This document shows positions 24,687 through 32,299 of a stretch of 42,837 nucleotides of DNA, piece after piece. The translations under genes and the position numbers were made by a program. Source of the stretch: a bacterium (GTDB taxonomy: Bacteria > Bacillota_I > Bacilli_A > RF39 > UBA660). The notes beneath the pieces are model-generated. The model was not told where the DNA came from. It made no database searches and worked only from the letters and a program-made list of their open reading frames with translations. The first letter of the stretch is position 1. Every line of letters starts with the position of its first letter. The stretch spans positions 1 through 42,837 of the forward strand of contig JAQXRJ010000057.1 of NCBI GenBank assembly GCA_029218465.1, given 5' to 3'.

Positions 24687-26915
24687 ATGAATAAAATAGA
24701 ATTATTAGCTCCCGTTGGTAGTGAAAAAGCTTTACATTATGCAGTTATGAATGGCGCAGATGCAGTATACTTGGGTGGTAAATTATATGGAGCTAGAAGC
24801 TATGCTGAAAATTTTGATAAAGAAAGTATAATTAAAGCTATAAAATTTTGTCATTTGTATGGTGTTAAAATTTATGTAACAGTAAATACAATTATATTCG
24901 ATAATGAAATAGAGGAATTTATAAATTATATCAATTTTTTATATCATAATAATGTGGATGCAGTAATAATGCAAGATAAAGGAATGATAAAGAAAGTTAG
25001 AGAATTATTTCCTAATTTAGAAATCCACGCATCAACGCAACTTCATAATCATAATAATGAAGGTGTTAAATTACTAAGAGATATTGGTGTTAAAAGAGTA
25101 GTTTTTGCTCGTGAATTAAGTATAGAAGAAATTAATAAAATAGATGTTAATATAGAAAAAGAAGTATTTGTTCATGGTGCACTATGTGTATGTTACTCAG
25201 GATGTTGTCTTTTTAGTGCAATGAAATCTAATAGAAGCGGAAATAGAGGACAATGTATTGCATCTTGCAGGCTTCCATATAGTATTCTAGAAAATAAAAA
25301 AAATCTTAATTTAAATGATAAGTATTTATTAAGCACCAAAGAATTAAATACAATAAATAATATTGATAAGCTAATTGATTCTAACATAAATAGTTTAAAG
25401 ATAGAAGGACGAATGAAAAGTCCGGAATATGTTGGGTTAATTACAAAAATTTATAGAGAAGCAATAGATAGTTATTATGAAGGAAAAAAATATCAAATTA
25501 ATGAAAAAAATCTTAATAAAATGAAATTGCTCTTTAATAGAAAATATACAAATGGATATCTCTTTCATGATTTTGGTAAAGATTTAATGAATATTAAAAC
25601 ACCAAATCATCAAGGAGTAACTATTGGAAAAGTAATAAATTTTGATAAAAGTAAAATAGAAATAAAGCTTGATTACCCATTGCGTCAAGAAGACTCTATA
25701 AGATTTGTTAATTCAAATATTGGTATGACAATAAATAAGTTGTATAACAAAAAGGGATTACTTGTTAAGTCTTTAAACAAAGGAGAAGTTGCTATAGTTG
25801 ATAATAAAATTAATTTAAAGGAAAAATCAATTGTAAATAAAACTATAGATAAAGAATTAATTAACGAACTAGCAAGATTTGAAAATAGGAAGATATTAAT
25901 TAATATGGATGCTATTCTAAAAAAAGGTGAGAATATAAAATTAACTATAACTGATATAGATAATAATATAGTTACTGTAGAAAAAAATAGATGTTTAGAA
26001 GCAATTAACAAGCCTCTATCAAAAAAAGATGTTGAAAAACAATTAACAAAATTGGGAAATACACCTTTTAAATTAGATAACATTAATGTTACTATTGACG
26101 ATAATGTTTTTGTTAATAATAAGGATTTAAATGAAATAAGAAGAATCGCTTGTTATAAATTAAAAGAGATAAGGGAAAACAAAAAAATAATTTGTAAAGG
26201 AAATCCATTAGTTATTAAAGAAAAAAAAGTTGAAAAAGAAAAGGTTTCTTTAAATGTTTTAATTAGGAATAGAGAGCAACTTAAAGCAGCACTTAATCAA
26301 AATGTAGATAATATTTATATTACTGATTATTCACTCTATAAAGAAAATAAAGCAAAAAACATCTATTATGTTTTACCTAGAGTAATTACTAATTATATAA
26401 ATTATAAAAATGAAAATTTATTAATAAGAGAACTTGGTAGTTTAAATAAATATAAAGATGACAACGTCATAGCAAGTGATTATACACTTAATATATCAAA
26501 TAATGAGTCTTTAAGTTTTATGAATAATTTTGGTGTTAATAGAATATGTTTGTCTGTTGAAGTGGATTTAGATAATTTTAAAGAGAATAATTACAATACT
26601 GAAGTTTTAGTGTATGGCAAAGCAGAGCTAATGATTTCAAAATATTGTATGATTAATATGCTATTAAACAATGATAATAAAAAATGTAATTTATGTAAAA
26701 AAAATAAATATGAACTTATTGATGATAGAGGATTTTCTTATCCAATTAAAACAGAGTATTGCAATATGGTTATTTATGATAATAAAAACATTGATTTAAG
26801 TAATGAAATAAAAAAAATTAAGAGAAAAATAAATAATTTTAGAATTAATCTTTTAGATGAAGATTATAATGAAGCTCTAAATATAATTATGAAATTTAAG
26901 GAAATGATAAAATGA
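24687..26915 (+). CDS. U32 family peptidase, long RlhA-like RNA hydroxylation protein
   Basis: A 742-residue protein of the U32 'peptidase' family, members of which (RlhA, TrhP) are needed for hydroxylation of 23S rRNA or tRNA wobble uridine, not for proteolysis. The N-terminal barrel starts ELLAPVGSEKALHYAVMNGADAVYLG. The U32 signature cluster (about residues 158-200) has EVFVHGALCVCYSGCC and NRGQCIASCRLPY, with Cys residues that could hold an iron-sulfur cluster. A DUF3656-like middle part follows, and further Cys near the end (KKCNLCKKN, TEYCNM) match the long, two-part Firmicutes form. It heads an operon with ylbF (four-base overlap) and rsmD, all linked to RNA modification or turnover. 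Confidence 0.88.
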   Translation: MNKIELLAPVGSEKALHYAVMNGADAVYLGGKLYGARSYAENFDKESIIKAIKFCHLYGVKIYVTVNTIIFDNEIEEFINYINFLYHNNVDAVIMQDKGMIKKVRELFPNLEIHASTQLHNHNNEGVKLLRDIGVKRVVFARELSIEEINKIDVNIEKEVFVHGALCVCYSGCCLFSAMKSNRSGNRGQCIASCRLPYSILENKKNLNLNDKYLLSTKELNTINNIDKLIDSNINSLKIEGRMKSPEYVGLITKIYREAIDSYYEGKKYQINEKNLNKMKLLFNRKYTNGYLFHDFGKDLMNIKTPNHQGVTIGKVINFDKSKIEIKLDYPLRQEDSIRFVNSNIGMTINKLYNKKGLLVKSLNKGEVAIVDNKINLKEKSIVNKTIDKELINELARFENRKILINMDAILKKGENIKLTITDIDNNIVTVEKNRCLEAINKPLSKKDVEKQLTKLGNTPFKLDNINVTIDDNVFVNNKDLNEIRRIACYKLKEIRENKKIICKGNPLVIKEKKVEKEKVSLNVLIRNREQLKAALNQNVDNIYITDYSLYKENKAKNIYYVLPRVITNYINYKNENLLIRELGSLNKYKDDNVIASDYTLNISNNESLSFMNNFGVNRICLSVEVDLDNFKENNYNTEVLVYGKAELMISKYCMINMLLNNDNKKCNLCKKNKYELIDDRGFSYPIKTEYCNMVIYDNKNIDLSNEIKKIKRKINNFRINLLDEDYNEALNIIMKFKEMIK

Positions 26916-27217
26916 ATAATATATATTATAAATTAAATGACATTATAAATTCTATAAATAATATAGATGAAATTAAAAGGATGAAATCTTTAAAGAAAGA
27001 AATATATGCTGATAAGAATCTTAAAGAAGATTTAAATGCTTTTCATAATATAATGGAGAATCCTTATTCAAATGAATATGTTGAATTAAAGAGAAAAATA
27101 TTAGAAAATGATAAAGTAAAAGAATATAAAAAGTTAGAAAATAAATTATTTATAACTGTTTTAGAAATAAACAAAAGGTTAAATACTCTGATAGATAAAA
27201 GGAAGTGTTTATTATGA
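26912..27217 (+). CDS. ylbF: YlbF family regulator (RNase Y-associated complex component)
   Basis: A 101-residue all-helical protein of the YlbF/YmcA family; the helix IDEIKRMKSLKKEIYADKNL and the later NPYSNEYVELKRKIL fit the family. In Bacillus, YlbF with YmcA and YaaT forms the complex that steers RNase Y to its targets. The family call is supported strongly by position: it is followed directly by rsmD, the ylbF-to-ylbH order known from Bacillus (ylbG is missing here). It overlaps the U32 gene and rsmD by four bases each. The divergence from model sequences makes the symbol less certain than the family. Confidence 0.75.
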   Translation: MNNIYYKLNDIINSINNIDEIKRMKSLKKEIYADKNLKEDLNAFHNIMENPYSNEYVELKRKILENDKVKEYKKLENKLFITVLEINKRLNTLIDKRKCLL

Positions 27218-27756
27218 AAGTAATAAGCGGTACTTTAAAGGGAAGAGTTGTTGAAGGATTTAGTCTTAAGGAAACTAGACCAACTATGGATAGAGTAAAA
27301 GAGTCTCTTTTTGCTTCTATTCAAAATTATGTTCCTAATAGTACTGTTCTTGATTTATTCGCAGGAAGTGGTAATCTAGGAATAGAATCTATAAGTAATG
27401 GAACAAGTAAAGTTTTCTTTAATGATAAAAGCAAAGATGCATGTAAAGTTATTGATAATAATATATCTAAATTTGGTATTAAAGATAAATCAATAATTAT
27501 GAATTATGATTATATGAAATGTTTAAAAGTTTTGAAAGAAGAAAATCAAACTTTTGACATAATATTTTTGGATCCCCCATATAAAATGGAAATTCTAAAT
27601 GAAGTGATTGAATTTATTATTAATAATAATCTTATTAATAACGGTGGAATAATTGTTTGTGAAATAAGTAATTATTATTTAAAAAACTATGAAATGTTAA
27701 AAATTATTAAAAAGAAAAAATATGGTGATAAAGAAATTGTTATTTTAAAAAAATAA
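27214..27756 (+). CDS. rsmD: 16S rRNA (guanine966-N2)-methyltransferase RsmD
   Basis: RsmD, 180 residues from the ATG at 27214 (AAAGGAAG placed correctly; an upstream in-frame TTG is not needed). It methylates G966 of 16S rRNA during 30S assembly. The N-terminal KVISGTLKGRVV and RPTMDRVKESLF are family hallmarks; the SAM site is LDLFAGSGNLGIES (about residues 45-58), and the catalytic motif IV is DPPY. The ATGA overlap with ylbF shows translational coupling. In Bacillus, coaD follows, but here a small pilin-like gene does. Confidence 0.95.
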   Translation: MKVISGTLKGRVVEGFSLKETRPTMDRVKESLFASIQNYVPNSTVLDLFAGSGNLGIESISNGTSKVFFNDKSKDACKVIDNNISKFGIKDKSIIMNYDYMKCLKVLKEENQTFDIIFLDPPYKMEILNEVIEFIINNNLINNGGIIVCEISNYYLKNYEMLKIIKKKKYGDKEIVILKK

Positions 27757-27801
27757 TTGTAAATACTCAATTTTTATTTTATAATTACAATAGGTGATTA
27801 T

Positions 27802-28059
27802 ATGAAACTTAATAATAAAGGTTTTGCGATATCTACAGTTCTTTATGGACTTTTAGTTTTATTAATTTTAATAGTAATGCTAATATTTCAAGTTATGAGA
27901 ACTAATAACAATAATAGTAAAGATTTAAGTAATCAAATACAAAAAGAACTTGATACTTGTAGGGAATCTAGGATTAATTATAATAATTGTGTCGAGGATT
28001 GTGAAGAGGAAAAAAATGCTTATTATACATGTTTAAATAGCCTAAAAGAAAATAAATAA
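27802..28059 (+). CDS. Small prepilin-like anchored protein with twin CX9C motif
   Basis: An 85-residue protein with ribosome binding site AGGTGAT. The N-terminus KLNNKGFAISTVLYGLL followed by a run of aliphatic residues (to about residue 30) looks like a type IV prepilin leader (Gly7-Phe8 cleavage site), although position +5 after the cut is Thr, not the usual Glu. The short outer part has four cysteines, C53, C63, C67 and C77, spaced CX9C-X3-CX9C in charged helix-forming sequence. That is the geometry of a disulfide-stapled helical hairpin. It is a stand-alone gene between rsmD and rnhC and ends in a terminator. I do not recognise a family; an anchored lipid-facing or pilus-like role is only inference. 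Confidence 0.75.
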   Translation: MKLNNKGFAISTVLYGLLVLLILIVMLIFQVMRTNNNNSKDLSNQIQKELDTCRESRINYNNCVEDCEEEKNAYYTCLNSLKENK

Positions 28060-28086
28060 AAAGATTGTATTTACAATCTTTTTAAA
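28060..28086. terminator. Bidirectional intrinsic terminator between pilin-like gene and rnhC
   Basis: The stem AAAGATTGT (28060-28068) with ACAATCTTT (28073-28081) has a four-base loop, with A's on the left and T's on the right. It can serve both the plus-strand small gene and the minus-strand rnhC, whose stop lies at 28082-28084. Confidence 0.8.
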
Positions 28087-29029
28087 ATATTAAAGTATCT
28101 AAAATTCTTTGTGTATTTCTGAAATTTAATTTTGCTATTTCTTTTAACTTTCCTTTTCCATATTTTTCAACAACTTCTTTGCCAATGGTATCAACTTGAG
28201 GTCCAGCTCCTTTTGGTAGAGGAATGTGAAGTTCATCACATATTTTATCGAATTCTTTTAAGAAAATATATCTACTTATTACTGATGCACAAGCAACTGC
28301 AAGATTTTTGTCTTCTGCTTTAGTCATAAATGTTATTCCTCTTTGAATTTTATTTGATTCATTTATATATGAATAGTATCGTGCTTCTCTTGCAAATTCA
28401 TCTACAATTATATAATCGTATTCTAAATTTTCCTCATTAACCATTTTCCAAAGTGCTTTATTATGCATTATAGCTTTAATTTTATTTATATTATTTTCAG
28501 CATTATTATACTTTTCGTTATACTCAGTATTTGATAATATTATGCTTTTGTACTTAATTTCTTTTACAAGTTGTGGAGTAATTTTAAGTATTTTTTGATC
28601 ATCTAGTTTTTTTGAATCTTTAATACCTAACGATTCAACAAATGGTATATTTTCTCTGCTAACATAACAACTAGTAACAACAATTGGCCCAAAATAATCA
28701 CCTGTACCAACTTCATCTGAACCAATTGAAGAGCAATAATAATATTTTGAATAATCTTTTTGTGCTTCTTTTTTACTTGTTTCTATGGATGTTTGTTCCA
28801 TTGCCCAAATTGAAGATTCAACATCAGATGATATTCCTTGAAACATCACTTTATTTTCTCCTTTTTTATTTTTATCATATATTGTTATTACAACATCTTC
28901 GTTTTGTGCTTGCATTGTAATATAAGGAAGTTTTTTGCCTCTATCAAATGGTTTATAAAAGTTAATCATTTTTTGTTTTGTTTCGTCATCTACTTTAAGG
29001 ACAATATAATTATTATTGTTATTTGCCAA
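28082..29029 (-). CDS. rnhC: Ribonuclease HIII
   Basis: RNase HIII, 315 residues, removes RNA from RNA-DNA hybrids. The catalytic signature SSIGSDEVGTGDYFGPIVVTS (in part GSDEVGTGDYFGP) places the acidic pair at about residues 105-106; YDYIIVDEF and AVACASVISRY are later family motifs with catalytic Asp/Glu. The N-terminal TBP-like domain (about 1-95) is that of HIII and not HII. On the minus strand GAGGTG (29042-29037) lies six bases before TTG at 29029, so a TTG start is more likely than the GTG at 29038, which overlaps the ribosome binding site. It is the only minus-strand gene in the second half of the window. Confidence 0.95.
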   Translation of the reverse strand: MANNNNNYIVLKVDDETKQKMINFYKPFDRGKKLPYITMQAQNEDVVITIYDKNKKGENKVMFQGISSDVESSIWAMEQTSIETSKKEAQKDYSKYYYCSSIGSDEVGTGDYFGPIVVTSCYVSRENIPFVESLGIKDSKKLDDQKILKITPQLVKEIKYKSIILSNTEYNEKYNNAENNINKIKAIMHNKALWKMVNEENLEYDYIIVDEFAREARYYSYINESNKIQRGITFMTKAEDKNLAVACASVISRYIFLKEFDKICDELHIPLPKGAGPQVDTIGKEVVEKYGKGKLKEIAKLNFRNTQRILDTLIF

Positions 29030-29050
29030 TGTAATCACCTCTATGAGTAA

Positions 29051-29059
29051 ATTATATCA
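29051..29059 (-). promoter_or_regulatory. Extended -10 of rnhC
   Basis: On the minus strand the sequence reads TGATATAAT, 21 bases ahead of the likely TTG start. The -35 region is poor (TTTAAT). Confidence 0.55.
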
Positions 29060-29087
29060 AATATAAAAAAAAAATTAAATAAAAATA

Positions 29088-29116
29088 TTGCAAGATAAAA
29101 AAAATTATGTTATCAT
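29088..29116 (+). promoter_or_regulatory. Promoter of the tRNA pair
   Basis: The -35 TTGCAA (29088-29093), a 17-base spacer and the -10 TATCAT (29111-29116) put the start of transcription a few bases before the first tRNA. Confidence 0.65.
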
Positions 29117-29127
29117 GAATTAGTCAT

Positions 29128-29204
29128 GGACCCTTAGCTCAGTTGGTTAGAGCATCCGGCTCATAACCGGGCGGTCATAGGTTCGAGTCCTATAGGGTCC
29201 ACCA
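29128..29204 (+). tRNA. tRNA with CAT anticodon, probably tRNA-Ile2 rather than elongator Met
   Basis: A complete 77-base cloverleaf: acceptor stem GGACCCT/AGGGTCC, D-arm TAGCTCAGTTGGTTAGAGC, anticodon stem TCCGG/CCGGG around loop CTCATAA (anticodon CAT at 29162-29164), T-arm with GGTTCGAGTCC, and an encoded CCA end. A GGACC...GGTCC acceptor resembles the lysidine-modified tRNA-Ile(CAU) of Firmicutes and mollicutes rather than elongator tRNA-Met, which typically has a GGCGG-type acceptor. Automatic tools would probably write Met. Isotype needs comparison with the other CAT tRNAs of the genome. Confidence 0.95.
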
Positions 29205-29212
29205 TTATAAGA

Positions 29213-29297
29213 GCGGGTATGGCGGAATTGGCAGACGCACTAGACTTAGGATCTAGCGCCGCAAGGCTTGCAGGTTCAACTCCTGTTACCCGCACCA
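29213..29297 (+). tRNA. tRNA-Leu (anticodon TAG)
   Basis: A class II tRNA of 85 bases with acceptor stem GCGGGTA/TACCCGC, anticodon stem CTAGA/TCTAG around loop CTTAGGA (anticodon TAG at 29247-29249), a long variable arm (CGCCGCAAGGCTTG), T-arm GGTTCAACTCC, and an encoded CCA end. It lies eight bases after the previous tRNA and shares its transcript. Confidence 0.97.
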
Positions 29298-29341
29298 TAA
29301 GAGTTTTACTTGAACTGTCAAAAGGTCAAGTTTTATAAAGG

Positions 29342-29373
29342 AAAATCACTTGTTTGATAAAGTGATTTTTTTT
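29342..29373 (+). terminator. Intrinsic terminator of the tRNA operon
   Basis: The perfect ten-base stem AAAATCACTT (29342-29351) with AAGTGATTTT (29360-29369) is followed by further T's. Confidence 0.85.
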
Positions 29374-29527
29374 ACTTCAAAATTTATAGTGAAATAAGTT
29401 AGTAAAATTTATAAATCAGGAAATACTATTTTAAATGAACGAAAATTATTCAGAAGTAAAAAAATTGGAAAATTATGATATAATATATTAAGATAGATGA
29501 ATGGAAAGTTTTAAGGTGAAAAAAATT

Positions 29528-29779
29528 ATGGATAATATTGAAAAAATAATTAAAGAAACAAATGAATCTAGTCAAGAAAGAGTAAATTGGACTAAAGCTT
29601 GGAGTACTAAATATCCAATATTGAAACATTATCAAAAAGAAGTTGATATAAAAAAATATTCAACTGAAATTAGAAAACTATTAAATTGTATTCAAAATGA
29701 TTATGGCTATTCTGATGAAGATTCAATGATTGTGTTAAAGGACATACTAGCACATGAGTATTTAGATAATAAGAAATAG
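29528..29779 (+). CDS. Small uncharacterised protein
   Basis: An 83-residue, Lys/Glu-rich, probably helical and cytoplasmic protein with no signal or membrane segment. AAGGTG (29513-29518) favours the ATG at 29528 over an in-frame ATG at 29501. An extended -10 (TGATATAAT, 29476-29484) lies upstream. It is followed 29 bases later by a lipoprotein gene. I do not recognise the family. Confidence 0.6.
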   Translation: MDNIEKIIKETNESSQERVNWTKAWSTKYPILKHYQKEVDIKKYSTEIRKLLNCIQNDYGYSDEDSMIVLKDILAHEYLDNKK

Positions 29780-29808
29780 AAATATTAATTTGAAGAATGA
29801 GTGTAAAT

Positions 29809-30264
29809 ATGAAAAAAATATTATATATTTTAGTGTGTTGTTTTATGATTTTAGGATTAACAGGATGTGGAACTAACAAAAATGACTTTGAAATTGGGAA
29901 TGAATCAACTATCAAAACTTCAGAAAAAGGAATATCATTGTCTGTCAAAAAAGGAACCCTAACAAATACAGGAGCAACTTTAGTTTTAAGAAATAATAGT
30001 GATTTAGATGCTCAATATGGTTATCCATATGAAATAGAGATAAAAAAAGATGGAAAATGGTATAAAATAAATGTTGAAATTGATTTTATTCTTCCAGCGT
30101 TTGGATTAAAGTCTAAAGAAACAAAAGAAATAGAACTTAATTGGGAAAATGGGTATGGCCAGCTTTCTCCAGGTGAATATAGAATTATAAAAAGTATTGG
30201 TATAGAAAAAGATGATGGAGCATTAGATTCTTTTTATGTATCAGCTGAATTTAATATTAAATAA
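29809..30264 (+). CDS. Small lipoprotein with Ig-like domain
   Basis: A 151-residue lipoprotein from the ATG at 29809 (an ATG at 29797 is also in frame). The signal peptide ends in the lipobox LTGC, with the lipid-bearing Cys at residue 20, so the mature part is tethered on the outer face of the membrane. The rest is a single beta-sandwich: GATLVLRNNSDLDAQYGYP, IEIKKDGKWYKI and WENGYGQLSPGEYRIIK are the pattern of the bacterial Ig-like domain often found alone in Firmicutes lipoproteins. No function is known for this family. It may share a transcript with the small gene before it. Confidence 0.82.
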   Translation: MKKILYILVCCFMILGLTGCGTNKNDFEIGNESTIKTSEKGISLSVKKGTLTNTGATLVLRNNSDLDAQYGYPYEIEIKKDGKWYKINVEIDFILPAFGLKSKETKEIELNWENGYGQLSPGEYRIIKSIGIEKDDGALDSFYVSAEFNIK

Positions 30265-30368
30265 TAATTCAAGTGATTAATGTATATTACAAGGAATGCT
30301 AAGTTTGATAATTACACATTTCCATTAGAATATTATTTAAATAAATCAAGTAGTTAAAAACAAAACAT

Positions 30369-30389
30369 AACTCTATAAAAGAGTTTTTT
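30369..30389 (+). terminator. Intrinsic terminator after the lipoprotein gene
   Basis: The six-base stem AACTCT (30369-30374) with AGAGTT (30380-30385) is followed by TTTT. It is about 105 bases past the stop. Confidence 0.6.
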
Positions 30390-30395
30390 CTCTTG

Positions 30396-30424
30396 TTGTA
30401 AAATTTTATTGTTCGTAGTAGAAT
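30396..30424 (+). promoter_or_regulatory. Probable promoter of the VanZ-like gene
   Basis: TTGTAA (30396-30401) and TAGAAT (30419-30424) are separated by 17 bases and sit directly after the preceding terminator. Confidence 0.45.
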
Positions 30425-30453
30425 ATAACTGTAAAAGAAAGAAAGGTGGTAAT

Positions 30454-31074
30454 ATGAGTAATGCCTTTTGGAATTCATTAAACGGAACATTAACAGGTGT
30501 TTTAGAAATGACCTGGCCAATGATTTTAATTTCAGTAGTTTTATTATCATCGTTAAGATTATCTTATTTACTAAAAAGCAAAGAAGAATTTGTTTTGCAC
30601 AAAGAAATATTATCATTATTTTTTATAGTATATATATTGTGTTTATTTCAAGTCGTAACTTTTCAAGACATAAGTAATATAGGCACTAATAATTTTATTC
30701 CATTTAGGGAAATATTAAGATATGATTTTGGTAGTAGATTATTTATAAAAAATATTATTGGAAATGTTATTATGTTTGTTCCCTATGGTTTTTTTGTTGA
30801 ATATTATTGTAAAAGTGATAAACTTAAGTCGGTTTTATGGCTCGTTTTTATTGCTTCTCTTGTCATTGAAACAACTCAGCTAGCTATAGGAAGGGTTTTT
30901 GATGTAGATGATGTTTTGCTTAATGTAATTGGAGGCGTTCTAGGATACTATATATATAGAATAATAAATAAACTTGGGGATGCATGGCCTAAAGTATTTA
31001 AATCTTCATTGTTTTTAGATTTAATAACAATTGTAATTTTTGCTTTATTTGCATTTTGCATTTTAGGGAGGTAG
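30454..31074 (+). CDS. VanZ-like membrane protein
   Basis: A 206-residue VanZ-family protein with about five membrane helices. AAAGGTGG just upstream fixes the start at 30454. The family core is FIPFREILRYDF, then KNIIGNVIMFVPYGFFVEYY, ASLVIETTQLAIGRVFDVDDVLLNVIGG and GYYIYRI. VanZ proteins give mild teicoplanin resistance in enterococci, but most homologues are of unknown, perhaps envelope-related, role. It lies two bases before ybeY, so it is probably the first gene of the ybeY-recO transcript. In Bacillus that place is held by phoH. Confidence 0.9.
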   Translation: MSNAFWNSLNGTLTGVLEMTWPMILISVVLLSSLRLSYLLKSKEEFVLHKEILSLFFIVYILCLFQVVTFQDISNIGTNNFIPFREILRYDFGSRLFIKNIIGNVIMFVPYGFFVEYYCKSDKLKSVLWLVFIASLVIETTQLAIGRVFDVDDVLLNVIGGVLGYYIYRIINKLGDAWPKVFKSSLFLDLITIVIFALFAFCILGR

Positions 31075-31076
31075 TA

Positions 31077-31526
31077 ATGGAAATAGAAATATTTAATCAA
31101 ACAGGTGAAAAAATAGACAAAGAATTAGATGAAATAAAAAAAATATTGGTTGATTTTTGTAAAAGGGAAGGTTTATTAAATGTAATCTTTAACATAATAA
31201 TAGTTGATGAAGATACTATACGCGATTTAAATAAACAATATAGAAATATTGATAGACCAACCGATGTTATTAGTTTTGCATTAGAAGACGACGATAAAGT
31301 TATTTCACCAAATGAGATAAGAATTTTAGGAGATATTTATATTTGCTTGAATAAAGTGTATAGCCAGGCTAGTGAATATGGTCATTCTTTTAAAAGAGAA
31401 TTAACTTTTCTAGCTGTTCACGGTCTTCTTCATTTACTTGGATATGATCATATTGAAAAGGAAGATGAAGAAGTAATGTTTAAAAAACAAGAGGAGGTAT
31501 TAAATTATTATGGCATTAATAGGTAG
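31077..31526 (+). CDS. ybeY: Endoribonuclease YbeY (rRNA maturation factor)
   Basis: YbeY, 149 residues, a zinc-dependent RNase needed for 16S rRNA 3' processing and ribosome quality control. The zinc site is the classical HGLLHLLGYDH motif (about residues 115-125); also seen are NKQYRNIDRPTDVISFAL, and LGDIYI. GGGAGGTAG before 31077 fixes the start. The last 17 bases overlap dgkA. Confidence 0.96.
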   Translation: MEIEIFNQTGEKIDKELDEIKKILVDFCKREGLLNVIFNIIIVDEDTIRDLNKQYRNIDRPTDVISFALEDDDKVISPNEIRILGDIYICLNKVYSQASEYGHSFKRELTFLAVHGLLHLLGYDHIEKEDEEVMFKKQEEVLNYYGINR

Positions 31527-31905
31527 AAAGCATAAAGTAAGTAAGCAAGATATTGTAAGTAGTTTTAAACATGCATATGAAGGAATTAAGTATGCAACAG
31601 TTAAAGAAAGAAATATGCATATTCATATTTTATTTGCATTGTTAGTAATAATATTTGCTGCAATATTTAATATTAGTTATATTGAATGGATTATTTGTTT
31701 AGTTTTAATTGGACTTGTTATTTCTTTAGAGTTAATAAATACTGCAATTGAACAAGTAGTTGATTTAATTACTACAGATGAAAATAATTATGCAAAAATG
31801 GCAAAAGATTTATCTGCTGGTGCTGTGTTAGTTTCTGCAATTATTTCGGCAATAATTGGACTCAATATATTTTTGCCAAGAATAATAGAATTTTTAGGAA
31901 TGTAG
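31510..31905 (+). CDS. dgkA: Diacylglycerol/undecaprenol kinase DgkA
   Basis: A 131-residue integral membrane kinase with three membrane helices. The family motif is SLELINTAIEQVVDL (about residues 76-90), with the catalytic and metal-binding glutamates, preceded by SFKHAYEGIKYATVKERNMHIH. In Gram-positive bacteria it phosphorylates undecaprenol (recycling of the cell-wall carrier lipid). It overlaps ybeY by 17 bases and precedes cdd by seven bases, as in Bacillus. Confidence 0.95.
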   Translation: MALIGRKHKVSKQDIVSSFKHAYEGIKYATVKERNMHIHILFALLVIIFAAIFNISYIEWIICLVLIGLVISLELINTAIEQVVDLITTDENNYAKMAKDLSAGAVLVSAIISAIIGLNIFLPRIIEFLGM

Positions 31906-31912
31906 GTGCAGT

Positions 31913-32299
31913 ATGAAACAAGAATTAATTAAATTAATAAAAAATACAAAAAGTATGTATTATAATTTCCCAGTTGTTGCAATTTTAGAGTGCTATGACG
32001 GTAAAACGTTTAATGGAGTAAATATTGAAACATCTTCTCCAGCAGCAGGCATTTGTGCAGAAAGATGTGCAATATATAGTGCCATTGCAAATGGATATGA
32101 TAAAAAAGATTTTAAGACATTACACATCGGTGCGGCATCATGTGAAATTGTTTATCCATGTATGATTTGTAGACAAACTTTATTAGATTTATGCCCTGAA
32201 AATTTAGATATAGCATTATATGATTTGGATAGTGAAAAAATAGAACACACAACTATAAAAGAATTAACACCAAATTCTTTTTCAAAAGAGGATTTATAA
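31913..32299 (+). CDS. cdd: Cytidine deaminase
   Basis: A 128-residue homotetrameric-type cytidine deaminase that converts cytidine and deoxycytidine to the uridine forms. The zinc ligands and proton shuttle are visible in GICAERCAI (C48, E50) and PCMICRQ (C83, C86). It starts seven bases after dgkA, and its stop codon shares its last base with the era start (TAATG). Confidence 0.96.
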   Translation: MKQELIKLIKNTKSMYYNFPVVAILECYDGKTFNGVNIETSSPAAGICAERCAIYSAIANGYDKKDFKTLHIGAASCEIVYPCMICRQTLLDLCPENLDIALYDLDSEKIEHTTIKELTPNSFSKEDL

